DNA of 18,064 nucleotides. Source: Desulfovibrio sp. UBA6121. GTDB lineage: Bacteria; Desulfobacterota; Desulfovibrionia; Desulfovibrionales; Desulfovibrionaceae. This document shows, one piece after another, positions 7,567 through 15,678 of the stretch. Positions within the stretch are counted from its first letter, which is position 1, and the number at the start of each line of letters is the position of its first letter. The notes beneath the pieces are model-generated. The model was not told the origin of the DNA and did no database searches. It was given only the letters and a program-made list of their open reading frames with translations. The translations under genes were made by a program, and so were the position numbers. The stretch is from NCBI GenBank assembly GCA_002422505.1, contig DIVX01000027.1:26740-44803 (forward strand), written 5' to 3'.

Positions 7567-7578
7567 CGGGAATTCCCG
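7567..7578. promoter_or_regulatory. 12-bp perfect palindrome upstream of the flippase operon, possible operator
   Basis: CGGGAATTCCCG is self-complementary. It sits within the 17-bp gap of a very weak promoter-like pair, TTGAAG (7556-7561) and TACGCA (7579-7584), about 90 bp before the flippase start. An operator role is only suggested by position. Confidence 0.3.
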
Positions 7579-7667
7579 TACGCACAGCGCATGAGCACCC
7601 AACACGGAACCACGCGACGCAAGGCGCGCAGGGCAACGGGCAAGCGCCCCGCCGTGGCGACGGCTTC

Positions 7668-9407
7668 ATGAGCGCCGCGATGCCGTCAGACAGGCGGCCG
7701 GGCCTGTTCGCAGCGCTTGCGGCGCGGCTGCGCAACGGGAGCGCCGCGCACCTGGCGCGGGCCTCGCTGGTGGTTCTGGGCCTTAGCGGCGTTGCGCGCG
7801 CCGTGGGCCTGGGCAAGGAGGTGCTGGTGGCCGCGCTGTTCGGGGTCAGCGGCCTGCTGGATGCCTATGTGCTGGCGCTTTTGGTGCCGTCGTTTCTGGC
7901 CAATCAACTGGGGGCCTCCTTCGCCTCGGCGCTGGTGCCCGCCCTGGCCCGTCAAGATCGCCAAGGCCGCCCAAGCCGCCCAAGCCGCCCAAGCCGCCCA
8001 AGCCGCCAAAGCCGCCAAAGCCGAAAGACCCAGGGAGGCCTGGCAGGGCAGGGGGCGGGCAGACTGCTGGCCCAGGGCCTGCTGGCCCAGGCGCTGGTGC
8101 TGGCCGTGGCGGTGCTGGCCGTGGCGCTCTTTCCGGCGGAGGCGCTGCGCGCCTTGGCTCCTGGCGCGCAGCCGGAGCGCCTGGCGGACATCAAGACCCT
8201 GCAATTGGCGCTGCTGCCCTTGTGCGTGCTGACGAGCCTGGGCAACACCCTGGGCGCGGTGGCGAACTATGGCGGGGAGTTTCGGGGTCCGGCCCTGGCC
8301 GGGGTGGCCAACGCCGTTGCGGCTGTGCTGGGCATCGGCCTGCTGCACCAGAGCCTGGGCGTGCTGGCGCTGGCGGCGGGGGTAAGCCTGGGCGCGGCGC
8401 TGGAGTTCGCGGCGCTGGCATGGCTGTGCAGAAAGCCCCTGCGCGCGGCATTTTCGGCCCTGGCGGCTGGGGAGCGCGGGCCAGAGGGCGGGCCGGAGGG
8501 TGGAGGCATTTCACGCGCGCAGGGCGCACAGGGCGTTCTCGGCGCACGCGAGGCCTCTGGCGGGCCTGATCTTTCTGATTCTTCTGACCGGGCCTATGCG
8601 TGCGCCCGGCCTGGCGCGCAAGACGATTGCAGCGCACGCCGCGAACTTTGGCCTGCGGACACCACACCCCACGCGACCCCGCCGCGCGCAGCAGGCAGAG
8701 ACGGCGCGGCTGGCGCTGCCGCTGCTGCAACACTCCCCGCCCACAAGGGCGCAGCGGACCAGGGCAGCCCCCTGGCCGCACTGCTGCGCGGCTGGGGTCT
8801 GCTGGCCCTTGGGGCCAGCCTGCTGGGGCTGACGCCCCTGGTGGACAACGCCATCGCCACCACTTTGGGCGAGGGCGCGGTGGCCACCCTGAGCTACGCC
8901 GTCAAGCTGCCGCTGGGTCTGGCCGGGCTGCTGGGCCTCACCGTGTCCACGGTGCTGCTGCCGCATTTCACCACCCTGGTGCACACCGAGCCGGAGGCTG
9001 TGCGCTCCTCCTGCCGCGACATCGCCCGCTGGCTGCTGCTGCTTGCCGGACCCTTGGCCCTGGCCGGGGCGCTGGCCTCGCCGGTGCTGGTGGAGCTTTT
9101 GTTCCAGCGCGGGCGCTTCACCGCGCAGGCGGCCCAGGCGGTTAGCGCGGCCCAGGTGTGGTACTTCATCCAGCTGCCGTTCTATCTTTTGTGCATCGCG
9201 GCCACGCGCATGCTGCAAGCCTTGGCGCGGCTGCGCTTTCTGCTGCTGCTCCAGGCCGGGCTGCTGCTGGTCAGCGCGGCGACAAGCTTCGCCCTCAGCC
9301 GCGTCCTGGGCGCGCCAGGCATCGCGGCGTCCTCGGCGCTGATGCATGCGCTGTTCGCCGGGGCCGCGCTGTGGGCCGTGCGGCGGCAGTGCCGGGAGGC
9401 CGCATGA
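7668..9407 (+). CDS. MurJ/MviN-family lipid-linked oligosaccharide flippase, 579 aa, with two low-complexity insertions
   Basis: MOP-superfamily MviN/MurJ proteins flip undecaprenyl-linked sugars across the inner membrane. Seen: SGVARAVGLGKEVLVAALFG at the first helices, SFLANQLGASFASALVPAL (the segment after helix 2), many hydrophobic helices, and in the second half GLTPLVDNAIATTLGEGAV, LPLGLAGLLGLTVSTVLLPH and LFQRGRFTAQAAQAV, all family landmarks. Two stretches interrupt it: about residues 100-125, an (R-P-S)n / R-Q-S run encoded by 9-bp tandem repeats, and about 270-362, a charged, Gly/Ala-rich stretch between the predicted sixth and seventh helices. Both would face the cytoplasm. The start at ATG 7668 (or ATG 7680) has no good ribosome site, so the N-terminus is uncertain. 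As first gene of a glycan operon it may serve a surface polysaccharide rather than peptidoglycan, so I do not assign murJ. Confidence 0.88.
   Translation: MSAAMPSDRRPGLFAALAARLRNGSAAHLARASLVVLGLSGVARAVGLGKEVLVAALFGVSGLLDAYVLALLVPSFLANQLGASFASALVPALARQDRQGRPSRPSRPSRPSRQSRQSRKTQGGLAGQGAGRLLAQGLLAQALVLAVAVLAVALFPAEALRALAPGAQPERLADIKTLQLALLPLCVLTSLGNTLGAVANYGGEFRGPALAGVANAVAAVLGIGLLHQSLGVLALAAGVSLGAALEFAALAWLCRKPLRAAFSALAAGERGPEGGPEGGGISRAQGAQGVLGAREASGGPDLSDSSDRAYACARPGAQDDCSARRELWPADTTPHATPPRAAGRDGAAGAAAAATLPAHKGAADQGSPLAALLRGWGLLALGASLLGLTPLVDNAIATTLGEGAVATLSYAVKLPLGLAGLLGLTVSTVLLPHFTTLVHTEPEAVRSSCRDIARWLLLLAGPLALAGALASPVLVELLFQRGRFTAQAAQAVSAAQVWYFIQLPFYLLCIAATRMLQALARLRFLLLLQAGLLLVSAATSFALSRVLGAPGIAASSALMHALFAGAALWAVRRQCREAA
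7966..8019 (+). repeat. 9-bp tandem repeat (6 copies) inside the flippase gene
   Basis: Four copies of GCCGCCCAA (7966-8001) are followed by two of GCCGCCAAA (8002-8019). The unit is a multiple of three, so copy-number change adds or removes three residues (R-P-S or R-Q-S) without breaking the frame. Confidence 0.92.
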
Positions 9408-10329
9408 GCCGCAGGCCGCGAAACGACAGCATGCAGGGCAAGGCCGTTCAGGCCAAGGCCTCGCCGGAGCACTGGGAGGCCGTGTGGCGGCGCGAGGCCC
9501 CGGAGCCGGTGAACCTGAACGACCGCAGCCTGCGCAACCACATGAACCTGCTGTTGGGCGCGTTTTTCGCGCGGCACCTGCCCTCGGCCCCGGCCCAGGG
9601 CCAGGGCGAGCCGCCGCTGCTGATCGAGGCGGGCTGCGGGGCCTCGGCCTGGCTGCCGGTGTTCGCCACGCACCACGGCTACCGGGTGCGCGGGCTGGAC
9701 TACTCGGCCCAGGGCTGCGGCTTGGCACGCGCGGTGCTGCGCAAGGCCGGGGTGGCGGGGGAAGTCTTCCAGGCCGATCTCTTCAACCCGCCGCCGGAGC
9801 TGGCCCCGGTGCTGGCGGGCCAGGCGGACGTGGTGTTCAGCCAGGGTCTGGTGGAGCATTTTCAGCCTACGCGGGGCGTTGTGCAGCGGCTGGCCTGGCT
9901 GGCGCGGCCCGGCGGGCTGGTGCTGACTCTGGTTCCCAACATGCGCGGGCTTACGGGCCTGGCGCAGCGCCTGCTGGACGCGCGCGTGTACGCCCTGCAC
10001 ACGCCCCTGAGCCCGGCCGCGCTGGCCCGCGCCCACCACGAGGCCGGGCTTGCGCCTCTGGCCTGGGGCCACCTGGGCCTGCTGAACCTTGGGGTGGTGA
10101 ACCCGGCGCGCTTTGCGGCGCGGCCCCTGGCGTGCAGATTCCTCGGCGCGGCCCTGGCTGCGCCCTCCCTGGCCGCCTGGGCGCTGGAGCGCGTCCTTGC
10201 GGCGCTGTGCACGCGGCCCGGCCCGCAGTTGGCCAACGGCATCAGCTCGCCGCTGGTATTTTGCGTGGCCCGCAAGCCCGCCGGGGTTGACCAGGACCAC
10301 GGCCCGGCAACGCCGGAAGGCGCGCGCTG

Positions 10330-10330
<1 letters not shown>
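9404..10330 (+). CDS. Class I SAM-dependent methyltransferase, 308 aa
   Basis: The ATG at 9404 overlaps the flippase stop (ATGA) and follows GGGAGG by 4 bases. The Rossmann-type methyltransferase core spans about residues 40-200. Motif I is LIEAGCGASAWLP (about 72-84, acidic residue then GCG), with an acidic end of strand 2 in VRGLDYS, motif for strand 4 VVFSQGLVEHF and a post-motif RPGGLVLTLVPN. The C-terminal third is hydrophobic and Ala/Leu-rich and may sit at the membrane. This fits Methyltransf_11/12-type enzymes found in polysaccharide clusters that methylate a sugar or lipid-linked intermediate. The acceptor is not evident. It overlaps the next gene by one base (TGATG), so it belongs to the same coupled operon. 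Confidence 0.9.
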
Positions 10331-12245
<1,915 letters not shown>

Positions 12246-12258
<13 letters not shown>

Positions 12259-13370
12259 TGAGCATTCCCAGCCTTGCGGCGGGCGGGGCAGAGCGGCAGT
12301 TCGCGGCCCTGGCGCGCGGCCTGGCCGAGGCCGGGCACGAGGTGCTGGCCGTGACCCTTGGCCGGGGCGGCGCACTGGCGGCGGAACTGGGCCCGGCGCG
12401 GCTGGTGGAGCTGGGCAAGAGCTCCCGCCTGGACAGCCCCCGCGTGGCCCTGGCCCTGGCGGGCCTGCTGCGGCGGCAAGCCGCGCAAATCCACTACGCC
12501 TTTCTGCCCTCCTGCTGCGTGCTGGGCGCGCTGCTGCAACCCTTTTGCCCCGGCGCGCAGCTTGTCTTCGGCGTGCGTGCGGCCATGGACCCCGAGGACG
12601 CGCCGGGCCTTGCCGGACCGCTCTTGCTGCGCGCCCAGGCCCGGCTTTCCCGCTGGGCGGCGTTGGTCATCGCCAATTCCGAGGCCGGGCGGCAGCGCTG
12701 CCTGGACCAGGGCTTTGCCCCGGCGCGCCTGTGCGTGGTCCAAAACGGCGTGGATACCGCGTCCTTCCGGCCGGACAAGGCCCTGGGCGCGGACCTGCGG
12801 GCGCGCTGGGGCGTGGCGCCGGGGGATAAGCTCATCGGCCTGGTGGCCCGGCTGGACCCGCTCAAGGACCACGCCGTCTTTCTGGAGGCTGCGGCCCTGC
12901 TGGCCGCGCGCAGGCCGGACGTGCGCTTCGTGTGCGTGGGCGGCGGGGCGGAAGAGTACGCTGTGGCCCTGCGGGAGCGGGCGGCTCGCCTGGGCCTGGG
13001 CGGGCGGCTCACCTGGGCCGGGGAGCAGGCGGACATGCCCGCCGTGTACAACGCGCTGGACCTCGTGTGTCTGTCCTCGCGCCGGGAGGGCTTTCCCAAC
13101 GTGCTGGCCGAGGCCCTGGCCTGCGGCGTGCCCGGCGTTACCACTGCGGCGGGCGATGCGCCCCTCCTGCTGGGAGACTGCGGCCTGGCCGTGGCGTCTG
13201 GAGATTCAGACGGCTTGGCGGCGGGCTTGGCGGCTGTGCTGGAGCGCCTGGAGCGCGAAGGTGCGGCCTTGAACGCCGCCTGCCGCAGTCGGGCCGAGAC
13301 GCAGTTTTTCCTGTCGCGCCTGGTGGCGGCGACCGAAGCCCTGCTGCTGGAGACGCTGCGCGCGGGGTAA
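12246..13370 (+). CDS. GT-B glycosyltransferase, family 4 type, 374 aa
   Basis: It transfers a sugar from a nucleotide-sugar donor, at the cytoplasmic face of the membrane in polysaccharide assembly. The N-terminal acceptor domain starts VRLLMSIPSLAAGGAERQF, the standard GT4 opening with a Gly-rich loop. The C-terminal donor domain has VVQNGVDTASFRP, GLVARLDPLKDH, FVCVGGGAEEY and the EX7E motif REGFPNVLAEALACGVP (about 283-299), whose two Glu bind the donor. I choose GTG at 12246 because GGGGAGG lies 7 bases upstream and because the family opening begins there. ATG 12258, which overlaps the asnB stop as TGATG, is the alternative and would remove four residues. With GTG, the overlap with asnB is 13 bases. 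It is the last gene of the flippase operon. Confidence 0.93.
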
Positions 13371-13442
13371 GCAAGAGGAAGGGCGGGAGAAAATCAGGAA
13401 AGGGCAGGCCGGGGCGCACGGTGCGGCCTGGGCCGCAGGGCG

Positions 13443-13476
13443 AAAAAAAGCCGGGCAGGCCCCCCACCTGCCCGGC
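13443..13476 (-). terminator. Strong Rho-independent terminator on the minus strand
   Basis: Perfect 10-bp stem GCCGGGCAGG (13450-13459 on the plus strand) with CCTGCCCGGC (13467-13476), 7-base loop. On the minus strand it is followed by seven Ts (13449-13443). No minus-strand protein gene lies to the right to use it, which is the main argument for an RNA gene here. Confidence 0.85.
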
Positions 13477-13530
13477 AGACACGTCGGTCCAACCGACGCG
13501 GCCGCCGGGAACGTTGCCGCCCGGCGCACA
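13443..13530 (-). ncRNA. Candidate sigma54-dependent small RNA, about 88 nt, three stem-loops
   Basis: Predicted from structure and signals, not homology. If transcription starts 12 bases after the -12 element (near 13530), the minus-strand RNA has hairpin 1 CGCCGGG (13526-13520) with CCCGGCG (13509-13503), loop of 10. Hairpin 2 is CGTCGGT (13498-13492) with ACCGACG (13488-13482), loop TGG. Hairpin 3, the terminator, ends in seven Us at 13449-13443. All three stems are perfect. No ORF starts inside with a ribosome site. It lies divergent from the NtrC-class activator gene. I recognise no known RNA family. The alternative is that the hairpins belong to plus-strand mRNA termination, but the T-tract is on the minus strand only. 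Confidence 0.6.
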
Positions 13531-13538
13531 TTCTGCTT

Positions 13539-13567
13539 TAAACAATATCCGTGCCATGAAATAAAAT
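13539..13567 (+). promoter_or_regulatory. Candidate sigma70 promoter for the NtrC-class regulator gene
   Basis: TAAACA (13539-13544, 4 of 6), 17-bp spacer, TAAAAT (13562-13567, 5 of 6), in the most AT-rich part of the region. It lies on top of the minus-strand sigma54 element, so the two polymerase forms would exclude each other. The leader would be about 125 nt. Confidence 0.5.
13541..13556 (-). promoter_or_regulatory. Sigma54-type (-24/-12) promoter driving the candidate sRNA
   Basis: Minus-strand TGGCACG-GATA-TTGTT matches the consensus YTGGCACGrNNNTTGCW at 12 of 14 informative positions. The -24 GG block is perfect. The -12 block has T in place of C, which may weaken it. Predicted start is near 13530. 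Confidence 0.6.
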
Positions 13568-13652
13568 ACGCCTCATTTCAGAGTCATAGCTTTAAGCAAC
13601 GGTTTTTTGTCCCCCCAGGACTGGCGAAAAATACGGCTTCGTAGTACGTTTT

Positions 13653-13680
13653 TTCCGGAACTATTCCGATCTTCCCGGAA
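13653..13680. promoter_or_regulatory. Array of three TTCCGG-type half-sites spaced 11 bp, probable activator binding site
   Basis: TTCCGG (13653), TTCCGA (13664) and CCGGAA (13675) start exactly 11 bp apart, one helical turn. The right pair forms a 17-bp dyad TTCCGA-N5-CCGGAA. Its centre is about 135 bp upstream of the predicted sigma54 start for the sRNA, a normal distance for an enhancer-binding protein site. It is also just 20 bp before the regulator's own ATG, so it could allow autoregulation. Confidence 0.5.
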
Positions 13681-13699
13681 AAGCCGCAAGGGGAAAGCC

Positions 13700-15136
13700 A
13701 TGGCCAGAATTCTTGTTGTCGATGATGACGAATTGTTCCGGGAGCTTCTGTGCACTTCGGTTTCGCGGCACGGCCACACGGCCCTGGGGGCGGGCAGCCT
13801 GGCCCAGGCGCGGCGCATTCTGGCCGGGCAGGGCGTGGACGTGGTCTACCTGGACGTGCGCCTGCCCGATGGCTCCGGCACGCTGGCCCTGGAGGAATTG
13901 CGCGCCGTGCAGGATCCCCCGGAGGTGATCATCGTCACCGGCCAGGGCGACCCGGACGGCGCGGAGCTGGCCTTGCGCTGCGGCGCCTGGGACTACATCG
14001 AAAAGCCCGCCAGCGTGGACCGCATGACCCTGCCCATGCTGCGCGCCCTGTCCTACCGCACGGAAAAACGCAGGCAGCGCATTCCGTCACTGCCGGAAAC
14101 AACTGGGATTGTAGGGAAAAGCCCGCGTCTGGCCTCGTGCCTGGCCCAGGCGGGCATGGCCGCCGCCAGCGGCGTGGACGTATTCATCACCGGCGAAACA
14201 GGCACCGGCAAGGAAATTTTCGCCCGCGCCATCCACGCCACCGGCAACCGCGCCCAAGGTCCCTTCGTGGTGGTGGACTGCACCACCCTGCCCGGAACCC
14301 TGGCCGAGAGCGTGCTGTTCGGCCACGAACGCGGCTCGTTCACCGGGGCGGACAGAAAACAGGCCGGGCTCATCGAACAGGCCGACGGCGGCACGCTGTT
14401 TCTTGACGAAGTGGGCGAGCTGCCCCTGCCTATTCAGGCCAAGTTCCTGCGCGTGCTGCAAGAGCGCAGCTACCGGCCCGTGGGCGGCGGCCAGGTGCGG
14501 CAGAGCGACTTCCGCCTTGTGGCGGCCACCAACCGCGATCTTTCGGCCATGGCCGAACGCGGCGAGTTCCGGCAGGACCTGCTGTACCGCCTGGGGGCCT
14601 TTTGCCTGGAACTGCCCCCCCTGCGCGAACGCGAAGGCGACGTGAAGGCGCTGCTGGAATGGCGCGTGGCCCAATACGCCGCGCGCACGGGCCAGCCCGC
14701 GCCCGAGCCCAGCCCGGAGTATCTGGAGCTGCTGCTCTCCCACCATTGGCCGGGCAATGTGCGCGAACTGCTGCAATCCGTGGACATGAGCCTGGTTTCC
14801 GCCCTGGGCGAGGGCATGCTGCTGCCCCAGCACCTGCCCCTGGAGCTGCGGGTGCGGCTTATGCGCGGCAGCGTGGCTGCGCGTGGGTACCAGACCGCTC
14901 CGCACGGCGCCCCGGATCTGGCGGCCCTCGGCCCCTGGCGGGAACACCGGGCGCGGCTTCTGGAGAAGGCGGAGGCCGACTACTTCTCCGCCCTCATGGC
15001 CAGGACCGGCGGCGACGCCTGCCTTGCTGCGGAACTCTCCGGCCTCAAAACCGCACGTTTGTACGAACTTCTGGGCAAGCACGGGCTGGTGAAGCGCCGC
15101 CGTGGCGGCGCAGCCTTTCCGGTAAAACCGGAATAA
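13700..15136 (+). CDS. NtrC-family sigma54-activating response regulator, 478 aa
   Basis: It is a phosphorylation-controlled activator of sigma54 RNA polymerase. The receiver domain (1-120) has acidic pocket D8-D10, phospho-acceptor D52 (YLDVRLPDG), T80 and K102 (EKP). The AAA+ domain (about 137-370) has Walker A GETGTGKE (165-172), the sigma54-contact loop GSFTGA (212-217; usual GAFTGA), Walker B GTLFLDE (231-237), arginine region FRQDLLYRL and sensor II WPGNVREL (350-357). The Fis-type HTH (about 425-465) reads TGGDACLAAELSGLKTARLYELLGKHGL. All catalytic residues are present. The ATG at 13700 is preceded by AAGGGGAAA; an upstream in-frame TTG at 13607 gives non-family sequence. It probably works with the kinase encoded downstream. 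The last codons contain a 17-bp dyad. Confidence 0.96.
   Translation: MARILVVDDDELFRELLCTSVSRHGHTALGAGSLAQARRILAGQGVDVVYLDVRLPDGSGTLALEELRAVQDPPEVIIVTGQGDPDGAELALRCGAWDYIEKPASVDRMTLPMLRALSYRTEKRRQRIPSLPETTGIVGKSPRLASCLAQAGMAAASGVDVFITGETGTGKEIFARAIHATGNRAQGPFVVVDCTTLPGTLAESVLFGHERGSFTGADRKQAGLIEQADGGTLFLDEVGELPLPIQAKFLRVLQERSYRPVGGGQVRQSDFRLVAATNRDLSAMAERGEFRQDLLYRLGAFCLELPPLREREGDVKALLEWRVAQYAARTGQPAPEPSPEYLELLLSHHWPGNVRELLQSVDMSLVSALGEGMLLPQHLPLELRVRLMRGSVAARGYQTAPHGAPDLAALGPWREHRARLLEKAEADYFSALMARTGGDACLAAELSGLKTARLYELLGKHGLVKRRRGGAAFPVKPE
15117..15133. promoter_or_regulatory. Perfect 17-bp dyad TTCCGG-TAAAA-CCGGAA at the end of the regulator gene
   Basis: The two 6-bp arms are fully complementary and abut the TAA stop (15134-15136). 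It has the same half-site and the same 5-bp gap as 13664-13680. No T-tract follows, so it is not a terminator. Its centre is about 109 bp before the predicted start of the sigma54-like promoter at 15207-15223. Confidence 0.5.
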
Positions 15137-15206
15137 ACGCCGGGGCAAGGCCTGCGCCGGGCCGCGCACAAGGCCACAAGCCCCGCAGCACTCGACCCTG
15201 GCTTGT

Positions 15207-15223
15207 TTGGAACGGTTTTTGAT
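15207..15223 (+). promoter_or_regulatory. Sigma54-type (-24/-12) promoter upstream of the CheY-like gene
   Basis: TTGGAACGG-TTT-TTGAT matches YTGGCACGrNNNTTGCW at 12 of 14 informative positions. GG at -24 is intact; A replaces C in the -24 block and in the -12 GC. Predicted start is near 15234, giving a leader of about 57 nt. It lies in the 154-bp gap after the regulator gene, where a separate promoter is expected. Confidence 0.5.
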
Positions 15224-15290
15224 TAACCACTTAGGCTGCGCAAATGGCCGTCTTCAGGGCCACGCCCGCCTGCAAGCAGGAGGAACCCGC

Positions 15291-15656
15291 ATGTCCAAGA
15301 TTCTCATCGCGGAAGACGATCCCATCTCTCAGTGCTTCGTCGCCACCATTGTGGAGCGCATGGGGCACTGCGCCCTGGTGAGCCCCAACGGTCGCCACGC
15401 CTGGGAGGCCATGTGCGCGGAGAACCACTTCGATCTGCTCATCACGGACATCATGATGCCCGGCATGGACGGCACCACGCTCATCCGCACCCTGCGCAGC
15501 GATTCCCGCTTCAAGGAACTGCCCGTGGTGGTCATGAGCGCTTTCATCGGCGTCACGGAAATTTCCGGCTTGCTCGGCATCGGGGCCACCTGGTTCATGC
15601 CCAAACCCGTTGAGCGCAGCGTGCTGGAAGACTACGTGAAGCGCGCTCTGGGCTGA
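15291..15656 (+). CDS. CheY-like single-domain response regulator, 121 aa
   Basis: It is a stand-alone receiver domain with no output domain, so it acts by protein contact or as a phosphate sink or relay. Residues: acidic pair E8-D9-D10, phospho-acceptor D53 in LLITDIMMPGMDG, S83 in VVVMSA (the Thr/Ser switch position) and K105 in MPKPV; all are in the right places and the length is that of one receiver. The ATG at 15291 has an excellent ribosome site, AGGAGGA, 6 bases upstream. An in-frame TTG at 15207 is inside the candidate promoter and is rejected. The 4-nt-loop hairpin CCTG-CAAG-CAGG (15270-15280) touches the ribosome site. The kinase gene follows 22 bp downstream, so the two are probably co-transcribed and partners. 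Confidence 0.95.
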   Translation: MSKILIAEDDPISQCFVATIVERMGHCALVSPNGRHAWEAMCAENHFDLLITDIMMPGMDGTTLIRTLRSDSRFKELPVVVMSAFIGVTEISGLLGIGATWFMPKPVERSVLEDYVKRALG

Positions 15657-15678
15657 ACCAAGGCACGCGGAGGATGCC

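Larger units (their letters stand above)
7181..7667. other. 487-bp hairpin-rich intergenic region with no supported gene
   Basis: Open frames exist on both strands, but their translations are low-complexity, Pro/Arg/Gly-rich and lack any fold signature. Contents seen: an imperfect long inverted repeat at 7235-7280, a perfect 10-bp stem palindrome at 7291-7313, a 7-bp stem at 7409-7430 and a 12-bp palindrome at 7567-7578. The layout (a run of CCAAAGGG-type hairpins followed by GGCAGGGG-type sequence) looks like dispersed intergenic repeat units or a decayed element. No clear T-tract terminator for the permease gene and no convincing promoter for the next operon were found. Confidence 0.6.
13371..13699. 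other. Regulatory intergenic region between the glycan operon and the two-component genes
   Basis: The region has no protein gene. From left to right it holds a GC-rich hairpin without T-tract, CAGGCCG/CGGCCTG (13405-13430), possibly the end of the glycosyltransferase transcript. Next is a minus-strand intrinsic terminator and two further hairpins (13443-13526), then a minus-strand sigma54-like element overlapping a plus-strand sigma70-like promoter (13539-13567). The inverted repeat TGAAAT/ATTTCA is at 13557-13580, an IHF-like sequence at 13594-13606 (7 of 9 conserved positions), and TTCCGG half-sites at 13653-13680. The stretch 13531-13670 is conspicuously AT-rich against the rest of the window, as expected of a busy promoter region. 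Confidence 0.7.

Noticed and set aside
7119..7671. Overlapping open frames on both strands in the 7181-7667 spacer
   Set aside because: Low-complexity translations dictated by hairpin repeats, no ribosome sites, no domain signatures.
7966..8019. Short CRISPR-like array
   Set aside because: Units are 9 bp, contiguous, without spacers and in frame inside a protein gene.
13450..13476. Terminator for the glycosyltransferase operon on the plus strand
   Set aside because: The stem is perfect, but the T-tract occurs only on the minus strand; on the plus strand it is followed by AGACACG.
13138..13557. Minus-strand 139-codon frame beginning MARILFK, next to the sigma54 element
   Set aside because: Its ATG lies within the -24 element itself, so the predicted transcript would not contain it. 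It reads through the sRNA terminator, and the translation is Pro/Gly/Arg-rich.
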